From the NCBI RefSeq assembly GCF_004011695.2, contig NC_082423.1:124001-188000 (forward strand): DNA of 64,000 nucleotides, given 5' to 3'. Below are positions 1 through 10,890 of the stretch, one piece after another (the stretch's first letter is position 1; each line of letters begins with the position of its first letter). A program made the translations under genes and the position numbers. The notes under the pieces were generated by a model. That model had not been told where the DNA came from, did not search any database, and saw only the letters and a list, made by a program, of their open reading frames with translations. This stretch comes from Ascochyta rabiei. Its lineage: Eukaryota > Ascomycota > Dothideomycetes > Pleosporales > Didymellaceae.

Positions 1-161
1 AACCAACAGGGATACTTATGTGTTATGCAATGTATGGCTCCAATACCCAAGGGCGAGCAAAATCAGAAACCAAAGCGCAAGGACTAAAATACTTAACAGA
101 TGACCATATCTGACGCAGACATACCACAAAAAGATACACAACAAGAACATGTAGCTGAGGT

Positions 162-1484
162 CTAGAAGCCACCCACCATATTCAGGGTGCCGGCCTGTGC
201 CTTCAACACCTCCTCAAAGCTTACAAAATCCATGTGCCCCATCGGTGGATACGCACGCGCTTGCTGCAGCACTCCTCCTTCCATGATTTGTGGGGAAATT
301 TCCTGTCTCATGTGCTTTTTCAATTCGTCCTTGAACGCTGGCGGTGCCAAACCCGAGTGGTATATTGTCCCGAGCCCTTGGGCCTGCATGCGCTGAATGT
401 GCCCTGCACCTTTACCAAAGTCATGAATATGAGGATTCAGTGTCTCGATCTGCAGAATCTTCAGTTTTCGTGTCATCGGTCCAAGTGTTCCCGGCTCTGG
501 GGTCGCGAACCCGAGCCGAGGGGGTGCCGAAGGCGGCGTAGGGGGGAAGATACCAGATCGCTCCCATACATCAATGAGCTGGAAAGGCTCGACTGCGTAG
601 CCCGTTGCGAAGGAAAGCTGCAGGGCTAGGTCGACGCTCATGGCGTGCTCACCCGCGTTGGCCGTTCGTATAAAGTCTTGGTCGATACACTCGCCAATGA
701 TGGAATTGAGCAGGCGACTCATCCACTCGTTCACTACTCGCGAGCAGCGTCCGAATTCCTGTGGGACAAGCTTGTTACCAACAATCTTGGGCTTTGACTT
801 CCACTTGATGCGGACCATAGCATGCGGGTGGCTATCTGTATCTGTGTTCTCAGGGCCAGTGTTGTGTAGCGCGTAATGTAGTCCTGCGGCATACACTTTG
901 CAGTACTCGTGAACTGCCCCTGGAACGAGATTGTCAGCATCAATGAATCCCACAAATTGCCTACCGGCGAGCTTCGCAAAGACTGTGCCGATCATCATTG
1001 CTTCGCCTTTGCCGTTACGGATTCGTCTAGCGTTATTGTGCCGCTGTGACTCAGATGTGTTTTCAACAATCTGTGGCATGCCAGCGTCCAAGAAAGCACG
1101 CGCGAGGCCTGGATCCTGCTGGTGGACAGCAATGCCTTCTCGTTGTGTGTCAGTGCAAAAGTCTGCCAACATCCGGAACTCGGCTTTGTAAATGTCAGTA
1201 TTGCTGTTTGAGACTAGGACGATCAAGCAGTCATGAGGAATGCCGCGCAACACGCCCTCAAGAATGGAGCGCTCTTCGTTCATGCACGGAACTACGATAG
1301 CAAGTTGCATCTCAATGGCGTGAAGTGCGGTGTGAGACAAGGAGATGTCTGAGGTGCCATCAGCAAGGCTTCGATGTTCATTTGGTCCTGTAATCAGGCC
1401 AGAATCGAGTTCTGTAACGCGGAAAAGGTCGTGGATTTCGACGTTTCCCACGCGAGCAGTCTGAGGTTTAATGTTGATTTGCAT
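162..1484 (-). CDS. Mannosyl-3-phosphoglycerate synthase (GT55)
   Basis: This enzyme transfers mannose from GDP-mannose to 3-phosphoglycerate, the first step of mannosylglycerate synthesis, and should act in the cytosol. The whole reading frame resembles the family: an N-terminal stretch ARVGNVEIHDLFRVTELDSG, the nucleotide-sugar entry VVPCMNEE, and the GT-A metal-binding motif FIDADN near residue 180. The frame is uninterrupted and gives 440 residues from the Met at 1484. A further Met 12 codons upstream (1520) adds only a hydrophobic extension that does not look like the family, so I prefer 1484. The genes are known from thermophilic prokaryotes and from several filamentous fungi. No phosphatase partner is visible nearby. 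The product class is confident; the physiological role in this fungus is inference. Confidence 0.88.
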   Translation of the reverse strand: MQINIKPQTARVGNVEIHDLFRVTELDSGLITGPNEHRSLADGTSDISLSHTALHAIEMQLAIVVPCMNEERSILEGVLRGIPHDCLIVLVSNSNTDIYKAEFRMLADFCTDTQREGIAVHQQDPGLARAFLDAGMPQIVENTSESQRHNNARRIRNGKGEAMMIGTVFAKLAGRQFVGFIDADNLVPGAVHEYCKVYAAGLHYALHNTGPENTDTDSHPHAMVRIKWKSKPKIVGNKLVPQEFGRCSRVVNEWMSRLLNSIIGECIDQDFIRTANAGEHAMSVDLALQLSFATGYAVEPFQLIDVWERSGIFPPTPPSAPPRLGFATPEPGTLGPMTRKLKILQIETLNPHIHDFGKGAGHIQRMQAQGLGTIYHSGLAPPAFKDELKKHMRQEISPQIMEGGVLQQARAYPPMGHMDFVSFEEVLKAQAGTLNMVGGF

Positions 1485-1520
1485 GTTTGAGGTGTGAAGT
1501 GATAAAAGTATGTACATCAC

Positions 1521-2392
1521 TAAATGGCAGACTTACTCACAGTCCTATATACATGAAGGAGCATGAGCAGCGCTAGGGGGTTGAAGCGTGAATGTACAGT
1601 GTAAAGAAAGACAGTGACCGTGGAACAAGGAAATCGTCGGGACAAGTACTTGAACTTGTTATTATGAAGCAGTGATCGTGCAGACATACAGTGCACACAA
1701 AGGATGCTTCGATTCGAAACGTGCATCAATGCAGTCTTAATTGTCGCAATGCGAAAAGACCAAATCCTTCCATCATAGTCCAGAAGCCCATCAGAAAGTC
1801 GTGCTTTTGCCTCAAGGGTCTGCTGAAGTGGGCTTGGAGGCTCTAACCTGCATTGCTAGTGAATCCAGAGAGACATTGACCTAGGAGAGTGGTGGTATTA
1901 CTGAGCGTGTGAATCGCGAACGTACTTACTGGGCCATCTATCTCGATTGCTCAGAAAGTCGCACGCATGCTATCAGCAAGCGGAGGCAGGGGCGGGTAGA
2001 GACAAGGGACATGAACAGTAAGAAAGAAATGACATCACAAAAATTACCTGTGCCTACGGTACCATGAGTTCGTTATGAATCATTGCGGTTTGAGATAATG
2101 GTAAAGACTGTTGTAAGCGGAACTGCCTATGGTCAGATTGCAGATATGTCGAGGGCTGCTTGGTGCACGTGCAGTCAAGCACCGTAGCACCGGAGCGCCA
2201 ACTAAGATGAGAGTTCTGGATTGGCCTTCGTTGCCCACAGAAAGCATGGGTCAGAAGGGCCCAGAGAGGAAAGCGCCCTAACCAAATGACGCAAACAGGG
2301 AGCATGTGCTCTACGGTTGGTCGGTCGATCAGTCATACGCCGACTTGAAGGACATTATGCTTCATCTTAGGGCATTGATTGCATCAGACCAC
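1521..2392. other. Intergenic, no gene recognised
   Basis: This stretch separates two minus-strand genes. Only short open frames occur, and none shows a recognisable domain or plausible splice structure. It should include the promoter of the mannosyl-3-phosphoglycerate synthase gene and the 3' end of the next gene. Confidence 0.5.
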
Positions 2393-3800
2393 TCATCTTG
2401 ATGCGTTCGACGACGCTGAGCTAGTCGAGCTCCGTACTCGATGCAGCCCAGCAGGGTCCGCTTTGTCCTTTTCACCGGGCACCACTCTTTGACACCAGGA
2501 GCACCAACTCCTCAGTTTCCCGGCGTTTTCTTTAGGCAGCCACTGTATGGACTTCTCCCGCTCATCTTCATACATCTTCACGCACTCGCCGACTCTAGTG
2601 TGCTTCTTGTGCTTCACCTTGAGCACTCCACCAATGCCCTCCATCTCCTGCACAAGGTAGCTTGTACCTCGCCACCTTTCTGGGGAGTCTGGTGTGTTGT
2701 GGCGCCTGTCTCGCGCAGCCAATGCAGCCAGCGTCTCTGCCTCACAAGCCTCGTGCTCAACGATACGAGCACCCAGGCATTCTGCTCCTCGTCCGCACTC
2801 GACGCCTTGCTCGCCCTCGCCAGCCCCTGTACCGACGCCACCCAAGTAGTGGCTGTAACGCGTGCGCCAGCTCCAACCACGCACGTAGTTGGTATCGGCA
2901 CTCTTTAAATCCTTGCCGCATGGCGCGCAAAGCCATACCACATTGTCGCAGTTACACGGTGTTCTCTCGAAAGCAGGTGCGGTGAAGGCCCGGGGCGCAC
3001 CACTCTCACAAAGAACGGGCCGTAGATTCGGCGAAGACGGCGGCGACGGCGACGGCGAGCTGCCCGAAGACGACGTGCGCCTCTTTATGGCGGCCATGAG
3101 CAACGGCAATGGTGATTTAATGCAGGTGCGACATATCCGCCGATGACGGGCGCGCAGAGCGGGCGTTGGGGGTGGCTTCATGGTGCAGTTCTACTTCTTG
3201 TCAGCCAGCGCCATTCCAGCTCTTCCGGCACGACGTCATACTCGGCACACGACAGCTGCGCAACGCTGACACTCGCCCACCATGTCTCGCGCGCACTTCC
3301 CAATCTTCCCGCTCGTCATATGGCGCGACGACTGGATGCTGCCTGGCCGCTCGCGGAACCGCGCCTGCAGCTGCGAGTCGGTGTCGTCATCCTCATAGCA
3401 GCAATGCAGCGTGTGTTTGACAAGCTGGTCACGGTATTCCAATAGGTTGACGCGGAACTGCCTGCACGTGCGCGAGAGATCATGTAACGTGTTCAGATCG
3501 AGCTGTCCGGCAAGCTGCCTGACGATACTGTATCGTTGGTGTGGTTAGCATACCCTCATGGCACGGAGCAGGTCTGTAGGTTCAAGCTCACGGATAACAG
3601 CTGAGGGCTGCCGAGAACCCGTTGATGTTCGGGTTAGGCCTCTCGCCAGCTGTTCTCGCATGCTCATTGTTTGTCGAGGCCAGCAGATCGTGCAGCAACG
3701 GCTTCACATCTGGGATGCTGGCTGTTAATGTGTGTGGGGCAAGATATGCAGGGAGCCCGTCCTCTTCCAGATCAACTAGGACCACCATTGTGGGAAGCAA
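2393..3800 (-). CDS. Conserved fungal Cys-rich protein with F-box-like N-terminus, 3 exons
   Basis: I join three exons: 3592-3800, 3242-3527 and 2393-3190. The introns are 3528-3591 (GTGAGC donor, GCTAAC branch, CAG) and 3191-3241 (GTATGA, CTGAC, TAG). Both joins keep frame and yield about 430 residues. Residues 65-110 (NTLHDLSRTCRQFRVNLLEY) look F-box-like. The rest carries repeated Cys pairs suited to zinc binding: CQRC, CRNC (formed across the second splice), CRTC, CNCDN, CAPC and CSWC. I recognise the pattern from uncharacterised proteins of filamentous fungi but know no assigned function. A role in ubiquitin ligase complexes would be a guess from the F-box-like part. The first Met could also be codon 5. 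The C-terminal 25 residues are Ser-rich. Confidence 0.72.
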
Positions 3801-5075
3801 CTGCAGAGAGTCGCAGCATTGAAGTCAGGGGACGTTCAACAGATAAAGAAGAGACTCGCTGAAAGACGTTGTCAGAGCGATGCCGGCGTCATGACAGGCT
3901 GAAGTACTGGGCGAGCGCCCCACCACGGGTCACCATCTGATAAGATTTTGACGATTTGATCTTATCAGATCGTCAGGCCGTCCGTGCTCCCAGTCTCGAC
4001 ACGCCCACGCCATCTTCGACCACGGTAGCCACGCGAGATTCGCGCCAATCGCGACTCGGTCCTTCCAGATTGCCCACAATAGCATTTCACCATCTGCCCC
4101 CCAGACGGCTAGATCCGAATCTCCTTTCTCCCGTGCTTAAGTCTGAAACGACATCCTTAGCCAAGACAACCTGTTATGCAGTTGGATCAAATAATCCACG
4201 TAAGATAGATTTTGTTTCACCGCCGTTGTCAAAATGCCTTTGGCAATCTCCGTAGCATCCCCGTCACAGGCGAGGTATACCAATATGCCACGAGCAGCGT
4301 ATTCTGTTCTTTTTTCTTCCCATTGCCTCGGGGTTACTCATCTAAGTACCCCCTCGCTGTCTTATAGCCCGTAGTGACGATATTTAAGACTGCAAGAACT
4401 CTCGAAAGATACTAGAAGATCGCCAATATAAGAGACCGGTCATCGAGAACGCAGAGCGAATCTCAATCACAACGTCCGGAAGTCCGTCGAACAGATCCAT
4501 GGTTTCCTTGATAATTATGAGTAGATTGTCGAAGCATTAGATCATTTATTAATGCCGTGTGATAAGGAATTATGAAAACGACCATGATGTAACCACAGAA
4601 GCTAGATTGTCAACATTGCAGCGAAAGCAAAACGACTTCATGGTACAAATCTACGGGCCAGGACCGAATGGCCATCCTTCAGTTCCTATCATCATGATCG
4701 AGCCCCCCTGAATGGTCTCAGCCTTTGTCTCGAGCTCGTCGATATCCCAGTTCGCCCAGATCATCTTAATGTTCAAGAATTCTGTCTTTGGCTATGAAAG
4801 CCATACAAGAAAGAGTGCAGGCAGCTCGACTGAAAATCACTCGTCAGCATATGCGCCCCCTCCAAGACCATCGGTCGTCTTGATTGGCACACCCTGGTGC
4901 AGGTGTGGTTTTCCTGCACCTATATCAGTCGCTTGGGTCGAATCAGTACCGAGATTGTCGCTCTCACTTCTCGCACCATGTTCGATGTCAATTCGTAGCC
5001 GAGGGACAGTATGTAGAACAAAACATACTGCAAGAATCTTGAGGCACCACGATTATTATCAGCCTTGAAGCCAGC
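3801..5075. other. Gene-free stretch with a perfect inverted repeat
   Basis: No convincing gene is visible. The stretch becomes AT-rich towards its right end and leads into a decayed transporter gene. At 3936-3946 and 3959-3969 lie two perfect inverted 11-mers (TCTGATAAGAT and ATCTTATCAGA) with a 12-nt spacer. Confidence 0.5.
3936..3969. repeat. 11-bp perfect inverted repeat
   Basis: TCTGATAAGAT and its exact reverse complement are separated by 12 nt, so the site can form a hairpin. There is no adjacent gene end that would make it an obvious terminator. It could be a remnant of a transposon end or a chance palindrome. Confidence 0.5.
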
Positions 5076-5330
5076 TTACAACGCGAACCGAAAGTTAGGA
5101 TGCTCATCTCCCAAGTCCATCATGCTCTCATGCCAAATCTCTGGCAATTCAGCCCTTCTTTAGTCCCTTCCCTGGTTTTCCCTTTTGCAACACCACCACA
5201 TGATAGTGGCAGCTAGAGCTCCCGGGCACTCCAGACCAAGACCAGTGCTGAAGCCAGTGCGGAACTTTGGTGTCTCTTAAATAAGAAAACGGTAGAGCTG
5301 ACGAACGTACCTGCAGTAACAAGGTTGATG

Positions 5331-5343
5331 ATAGCCGCGATAG
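5331..5343. repeat. Target-site duplication, left copy
   Basis: ATAGCCGCGATAG occurs here and again at 6337-6349, exactly bordering the retroelement relic. Removing one copy plus the insert restores continuous transporter coding sequence, so this is a 13-bp target-site duplication. Confidence 0.85.
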
Positions 5344-6336
5344 ATTGATTGATTGATTGATTGATTGATTAATAAGTTTAACGTCCTGTGTAAGTCTAAG
5401 ACTATATAAGACGAGAGCAGTTAAGCTACTCTAGTAATTTAAGGAGTGTGTTTGTAAAAGGGGATAGTAAATGTGTATTTAAAGTCCTGTAGTAAGAGCC
5501 TATACTCTAAGGGGTTAACAGAGGTTTTTAGGTGTCTGTTATTTATTATAGGTACTACTTGTGTGTGCCTACTCTTATCTCTAAAATAAAAGCTAGGGTA
5601 GCTAGAATTCCTTAGGTTGTATGTAGTAGTAGTCTTATTAAAAGCCTTTATTCTTATAGGCTGTCTTATATTATTTTTCTTACGTTTCTGTATTCTCTAC
5701 AGCTAAGTAGAAGGTGTTATATTGTTTGTACGTAGCTGTAGATATATCTATTATTATCTACCTTCTATATATTGTGTAGGTATGCTTTATTATATCTATA
5801 TCCTAGTTTTAGTTAGTAATAGGCACTAGCTACCTCTTTCTTAGTATTTTTTAGTAGTTTTATCTTATTTATTAGTTCTAGATAGTATTTTGCTGTGTAG
5901 GTGTCTATTTTCCTTAGGATTACTTTAGCTGTGTAGGTGTCTAGTTTATGTTCCTACTTGTCTGTTATAATAGTTTTAACTTAAATTCTAGTTATAGCAA
6001 TGCTTATTAAGTTAGAGGAAGGCCTCTTTTTTGTTGCTTCTTTTGCTAGAGAGTCTGCTTTCTTGTTTCCTGTAATGTCCTAGTGGCTAGGGGCCTATTT
6101 AAGGCTAATTGTAGCTCCTTTATCTTTAATAGTTTAAGCTGCCTTTATGCAGTATATTTGCTAGGCCTGTCTAGGTTTGTTTAAAGGAGTTTTTAGTCTT
6201 AGGATTGCTGCCTGGTTATCTGCGAAGATTTAGATGTCCTGTGCTGTAGTAGCTATAGTAGCTGCAATTTCAAAGCCTCTAGTTATGCCTTCTAGTTCTC
6301 CATTGTATACAATTTGGCCTTTGCCAATGTTGTAAA
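5344..6336 (-). mobile_element. 5'-truncated non-LTR retrotransposon (LINE) relic, RIP-mutated
   Basis: On the minus strand the insert opens inside an RNase H domain: IVYNGELEGITRGFE, IFADNQAAIL, a K-stop-APSH motif in place of KWAPGH, then DITGNKKADSLAKEA. The acidic residues expected of the active site (Glu in GELE, Asp in FADN, Asp in KKAD) are still present. Downstream come remnants such as AYYQLKLGY and HLLLSC. Stops replace Trp and Gln (TGG to TAG, CAA to TAA, CAG to TAG), the transition pattern expected from RIP. The 3' end is a short ATCA tandem tail at 5344-5372. The 13-bp duplication, 5' truncation and simple-repeat tail fit target-primed reverse transcription. The clade is probably Tad/I-like, which is inference. 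Confidence 0.82.
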
Positions 6337-6349
6337 ATAGCCGCGATAG
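6337..6349. repeat. Target-site duplication, right copy
   Basis: Second copy of ATAGCCGCGATAG, followed directly by the transporter sequence that encodes KRAVA. Confidence 0.85.
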
Positions 6350-6760
6350 CTACGGCACGTTTGCATCCACTGCCCAAATTGATCGAAACCTAGATAATCG
6401 AGATCGGCATTGCAAGGTAGCAACCACAAGCAATGAAAAACATGCCCATGTAGCGTACTTTTGGGTTAGTGGGGTGTACAATCTCGACAGCAAGAATGGA
6501 GGCAAGGACCGCCCAACCGAGGATGTAAAAGTAATAGCGGCGCTGAAGAAACTCGCCTATGTATGCAAAATATAACTAGTGTTAAAACCATGCCTACTAT
6601 ATCTAACTAATACAGCCAAGAACCCCTGTCATGCCTTCTAGACTCACAATATTTACGCCAGACACCATAGTAGCTTTTAGGGCTGAGTCAGATATGCATA
6701 AATCGTCCTCAAGGCTTGTTAGCCTATGGCTACGGTACACCGCCAGTGGAGCGTCTTCTT

Positions 6761-8125
6761 GTCCGCACCATACCCCTGTCCTAACCAGATCTTCGGGTCC
6801 GTTACGAGCCTTCGGTGAGCCATCCCGCTCGCTCCGCCATTAATGGTCCTTTAATTTTCCGTAGCTCTGTGCGACACGGACATTGGATGCCGAACGCCGT
6901 GTCAACGAAGCAAATACGTATAGCAAAATCGAAGCGGGCACAACGCATCCTTACACATCATATATCTGTTTATGTTGTCTAACTCATGTTGCAATATGAT
7001 CTAAATCCTTCCAGCAAACGCTGGGCAGCTTTCTCAGTCAACACGAACCATGCACATATTCAAGCTCTCACCACCTTTTGCTTGACATGCTGCAACCACA
7101 AGCAAATACAGCCAAGGCCGATATATGTAATCATAGCTAACTATCTCTTAGGAACATCTAGCAGGCTTGTAGTAGACTCCATCATCCACCATCAAATCGA
7201 AACTCTGGCTTGATTATCCAGCATGGCATGCTTAGTCCACGAGGCGACTGCCCTGAGACCAACAACATAACCGTAACGACAACTATCTGTTGTTCGTGCA
7301 AAGTATGCAGGCAGGATTTTAACTTTCTTGCACATGTGCTTGCGTAATAAGACTAAGTAGAGTGGAATTCTCGTGTCTTTCCATGAAGTCGACATATGGT
7401 CTGTATACACTGCAAGATTTCAGGATCTACACCCTGCTTAACGATAGTCGATGTTTCCCATCACCTATCCTAAAGAGCAGAGAGTTTTGTCCTGGGGCTT
7501 AGTCACCCTGATGACAATTGTGACTTTTCTGCTACTCTACAGGTTAAAGGCGACCGAACATATGGATTTCGACCCTTTTGTAACCTGATATTGCGTATGT
7601 GAATGTCCCTGTCGCGAATATTTGTAGTTGTACTAGAACGAACGCGCGCTTTCACATCCGTGCGAGCGGAGCTAGTGGCATGGATATACTGAGTATAAGA
7701 CTGGCTAGTGATGTCCAGGTGACGAAGGAACCAGACATCGGGAGATTATTGACCACACACTTACCACAGTCTCACGATAACAGTGATATTAGGGAGTCTT
7801 CAACTCAACTAATCTGAAAATAATGTCCCGGTAGCACTAAGACTTTTTTGAAACTTACTCCATTGCAAGTTAGGGGGTGATGTACCCGTCACACAATCAA
7901 TTAAATGTGAAAAACAGCACAGTATTCTTCCATAGCGGTTCTACGGCTTATTTCGGCACGTACAGAGAGGGGTCGATATGCAAGCGTGTCTTCGCGCCCC
8001 CGCGGCAAGAACCCTGCGCGAACCTGCAGAACAAGTGATCCAATTGTAGAAGCAGACCTCAAATGGTTTACCACTGAGTCATTTCTTGAAGGAAAATCTG
8101 TCTCTTACATCACAGCACCATTACA
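6761..8125. other. Gene-free, degraded stretch
   Basis: Short frames only. The transporter N-terminal half would be expected here on the minus strand but cannot be read, so it is either deleted or mutated beyond recognition. Confidence 0.45.
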
Positions 8126-9514
8126 GTGGTCCAACGAATATACTTGACTCCTTGGTGCCATGAACTTTCGCTAGACGCACCAAGCATTGCCGTCGTCGGC
8201 GGCGGAATCGCTCGCGTCACACTTACCATTGCGCTACTTACTCAATACCCGTCCTTTCGTATCACCTTCTATGAGTCGGCGTCAGCGTTCGGTGAGATTG
8301 GAGCAGGCGTCGGTTTCCAGCCTGTCATGGTTCGCACAATGGGCATGATAGATCCCCGCATCGCTACAGCGTTCGAGAAGTGCTTTCGAGGCAATGAGGA
8401 AATAGATCCTCCAACTTGCTTTACCGTCCGAGTGAGCGATCAGAGAAAGAAAGATGTCACTATTGGGAAAGCCCTGTTCGTTATACCTGCAAGGGATGGA
8501 ACAAGGGGCGGCGTGCATCGTGCGCACTTTCTAGCTGAGTTGGTAAAGCTGATACCGGAGGGTGTTGCACAATCTGGGAAAAAATTAGTCGAAGTAACAA
8601 AGATGCACGACGGCTCAGGTATGTTTCTCTGTAGTCCATGTCTCTTACTAGGTCATTTCTGACATTTGCGTGAAGATTTAATGCTGCATTTTGCAAATGG
8701 CACAACTGCTCAACATACCGCAGTCCTTAGCTGTGATGGTATTAAGTCGTGTATCCGTTCCGTAGTTCTCAATAGATCAGACCCGGCTGCTGCTATGTTC
8801 TCATGTAAGTGTGCGTATCGCGGGCTGGTTCCCATGGCCAAGGAGATCTTGGGTGAAGACGAAACCAAAACGCCACAGCTTCATCTTGGCTATCACGGTC
8901 ACGTTTTGACGGTTCCCATTTCTAATAGGAATATTCTGAAAGGTACGTGGTCCAGTTTCTTCCTTTCATCCTTTGCAATTACTAACATCCCCATAAGTTG
9001 TCGCATTTTCTGCTCGTCCAATCTGGACAGACCCTGACTGGGTAGTGCAGTCATCCCGCGAAGATATGCTGAGAGACTACGAGCACTGGAGCCCGAAAGT
9101 GCGTGCAATCATGGCACTTCTCGATCATTCACCAGCTTCCACATACTACACGTCTGAGCCCTGATATGTTTAGTCGATGAAGCCGCTCATGCATCGACTC
9201 CCCATCAAGGTTCTGGCGCAACTATGTGCATTGAAGAAGCACATGAACTGAGTCAAGTGCTCTCGACCTGCCGCTCGAGGTCAGATCTCGAACGTGCTTT
9301 CTACGCTTACGATATAGTAAGGAGGCCTTGTAGCCAGAAGCTGGTAAAGACTAGTAAAGAGGCCGGTATGTTGTGGGACTTTGAGGGTGAAGGGGTGGGC
9401 GATGATCTGTAGGCTCTTGAAAGGAATGCAGTAACAAGGATGAGTTGGATCTGGGATCATGACATCAGCGATGACCTGGAGAGAGCAAGGGCTGTCATGG
9501 CTGAACGACATTGA
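8126..9514 (+). pseudogene. FAD-dependent monooxygenase (salicylate hydroxylase-like) pseudogene
   Basis: Three exon-like segments (8126-8618, 8676-8942, 8998 onward) join across introns 8619-8675 and 8943-8997, both with GT, CTGAC/CTAAC and AG. The product resembles group A flavoprotein hydroxylases: an N-terminal SIAVVGGGIARVTL, YESASAFGEIGAGVGFQP, VLSCDGIKSCIR, and EAAHASTPHQGSG in place of the usual GDAAHASTPHQG. Several lesions argue for a dead gene. The last Gly of the dinucleotide-binding GxGxxG is Arg. About ten residues seem missing before DHSPAS. Stops and a frameshift lie at about 9160-9180. A TAG at 9410-9412 interrupts a frame that otherwise continues in register to 9514 with the family-like tail WIWDHDISDDLERARAVM. 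Confidence 0.75.
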
Positions 9515-10174
9515 AATCGAGCGGAACAAAAGCTGTTGTGATACCCATTTCGGTTGTGACATCTCATGGAAGTGTGACAGATTTGATGCTGGCCACGTAC
9601 AAGTCAAACGCAACAACGAAAAAGAAGGACTGATGGGGGGAAATCTTTCGTGTGAGTTTGGAATTTATGAAGCAGATACCTCTCGAGAACAAATAACTGT
9701 TTTGGTTTTTGACGTATCGTTGCCAAACAAAAGCTCTCGCTGAGGGGCTCTTTACTTAGTCTGTACGTGAAAATAATTGCTAGGCAATGGCGAAATCTCT
9801 CTAACAGTATTTGTGTTTCTTTTGACTAGGAAAGAGCTTTACCAGGACAGACCAAGTACACCTGACGTGTTCGTGTGGAACGTTCCCACAGGCCATAAAG
9901 CTCAAATATCTTCATCGCAATGGGAGTAAATGGGGTGCTACAGCAGACGTTGGAGAAAAGCGATTGCAATGCCCGATCAAATGTTGGAGGGTTTGTACTC
10001 GTCACAAACAGATTCAATGGTTACACAGTTCCAGTTCAGGATCAGAAACACAAAGTTTCAAATATGATACACTGAACTGAGTGGCCCTTGAAGCAACGAG
10101 TAGATTAAGATATGCCGCAAAGTGTGAAAATATTTGACTACACATCTCTTGGTTCACTATTGTCGGCCCGAGAT
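9515..10174. other. Intergenic, nothing recognised
   Basis: Only short frames without recognisable domains. It separates the plus-strand monooxygenase relic from the 3' end of a minus-strand secreted-protein gene. Confidence 0.45.
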
Positions 10175-10890
10175 TTACTGGCCGAAGGTGAACTTGGGAA
10201 TGTTAATGTCGGTGACCTTCCAGGTAACACCACCATCGTTTGTGGACATATCACCACTAACGCCTTGGCCCTTGCTCAAAGTCTGGTCGTAATTCGGGTC
10301 GGCAGAATCGAGAGTGATGACTGTGTTGATCCACTTGTGGGCAGGCATGGTACCGCAGTCGTTCTCGGGACATTCAACCGCGCTACCCCAGCCCTGAGCA
10401 TGGCCATCGCTGGTGCTGAGTGTCGGCAGCTTCTTATTGTTGATGAAAACATATTGGGTGTAGTTGCCGGTCGCATCATCGAACTTGTCTTTGGATTCGT
10501 CAGGCGTGAGCTTGTGCTTCAAGGCTCCTTTGACTTACAGTGCATGGTGATCTTATCGCCTTCAGCAGCGTCAGTGCCGGCGGTCTGGACGGGCATCTGA
10601 GTGTTTGCTGAGAGGCTCAAGAGTGTGTATGCATAGATGCTCCATTCATCTCTGTTCGTGCTGTCGGCGATGGACTGGATCAGATCACCGTTGGAAGTGC
10701 CCATGCCGACCCAGAGAGAGGCTATGCTGTCGTTGTTGATCTTAGGGGATTTTGGTAAAATCAGAGTGGATGTGGACTCGCGAATCCAAGAATTACCGCC
10801 AACTGGGCCGGTGCTGAAAGATGGGCCCATAGCAGCCTCCACAGAGGCGGCAACGGCGAGAACAGGAAGAATCTGGCGTAGAGAAGGCAT
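10175..10890 (-). CDS. Small secreted protein, possibly concanavalin-like/glutamic-peptidase-like, 2 exons
   Basis: Exons 10539-10890 and 10175-10488 flank a 50-nt intron (10489-10538; GTAAGT, CTGAC branch, AAAG). The splice completes a Tyr codon and gives ITMHYKFDDATGNYTQYVF in continuous frame. The 221-residue product begins with a signal peptide (PSLRQILPVLAVAASVEAA). The mature part (FSTGPVGGNSWIRES, SLWVGMGTSNGDLIQ, and a Cys pair in ECPENDCG) resembles fungal secreted beta-sandwich proteins distantly like G1 glutamic peptidases. I cannot confirm catalytic residues, so peptidase activity is only a possibility. The protein is probably extracellular. An unspliced reading would hit a stop within eight codons, which supports the intron. 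Confidence 0.68.

Larger units (their letters stand above)
5076..6760 (-). pseudogene. MFS transporter pseudogene (anion:cation symporter type), split by a LINE
   Basis: Read on the minus strand and skipping the insertion at 5344-6336, the sequence encodes the last third of a major-facilitator permease of the fungal allantoate/pantothenate type. Before the insertion come SGVNIVSLEGMTG (about 6640-6690), a probable intron ending TAG, then GEFLQRRYYFYILGWAVLAS, KVRYMGMFFIACGCYLAMP and KRAVAIAAIINL. After it come AATIMWWCCKRENQGRD and GDEHPNFRFAL, a tail typical of the family, ending at TAA 5076-5078. The gene is dead: it is split by the retroelement, it has TAG where the family has Trp (before VSINLG), and no matching N-terminal half is legible upstream. 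The left border is solid; the right border is approximate. Confidence 0.75.
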
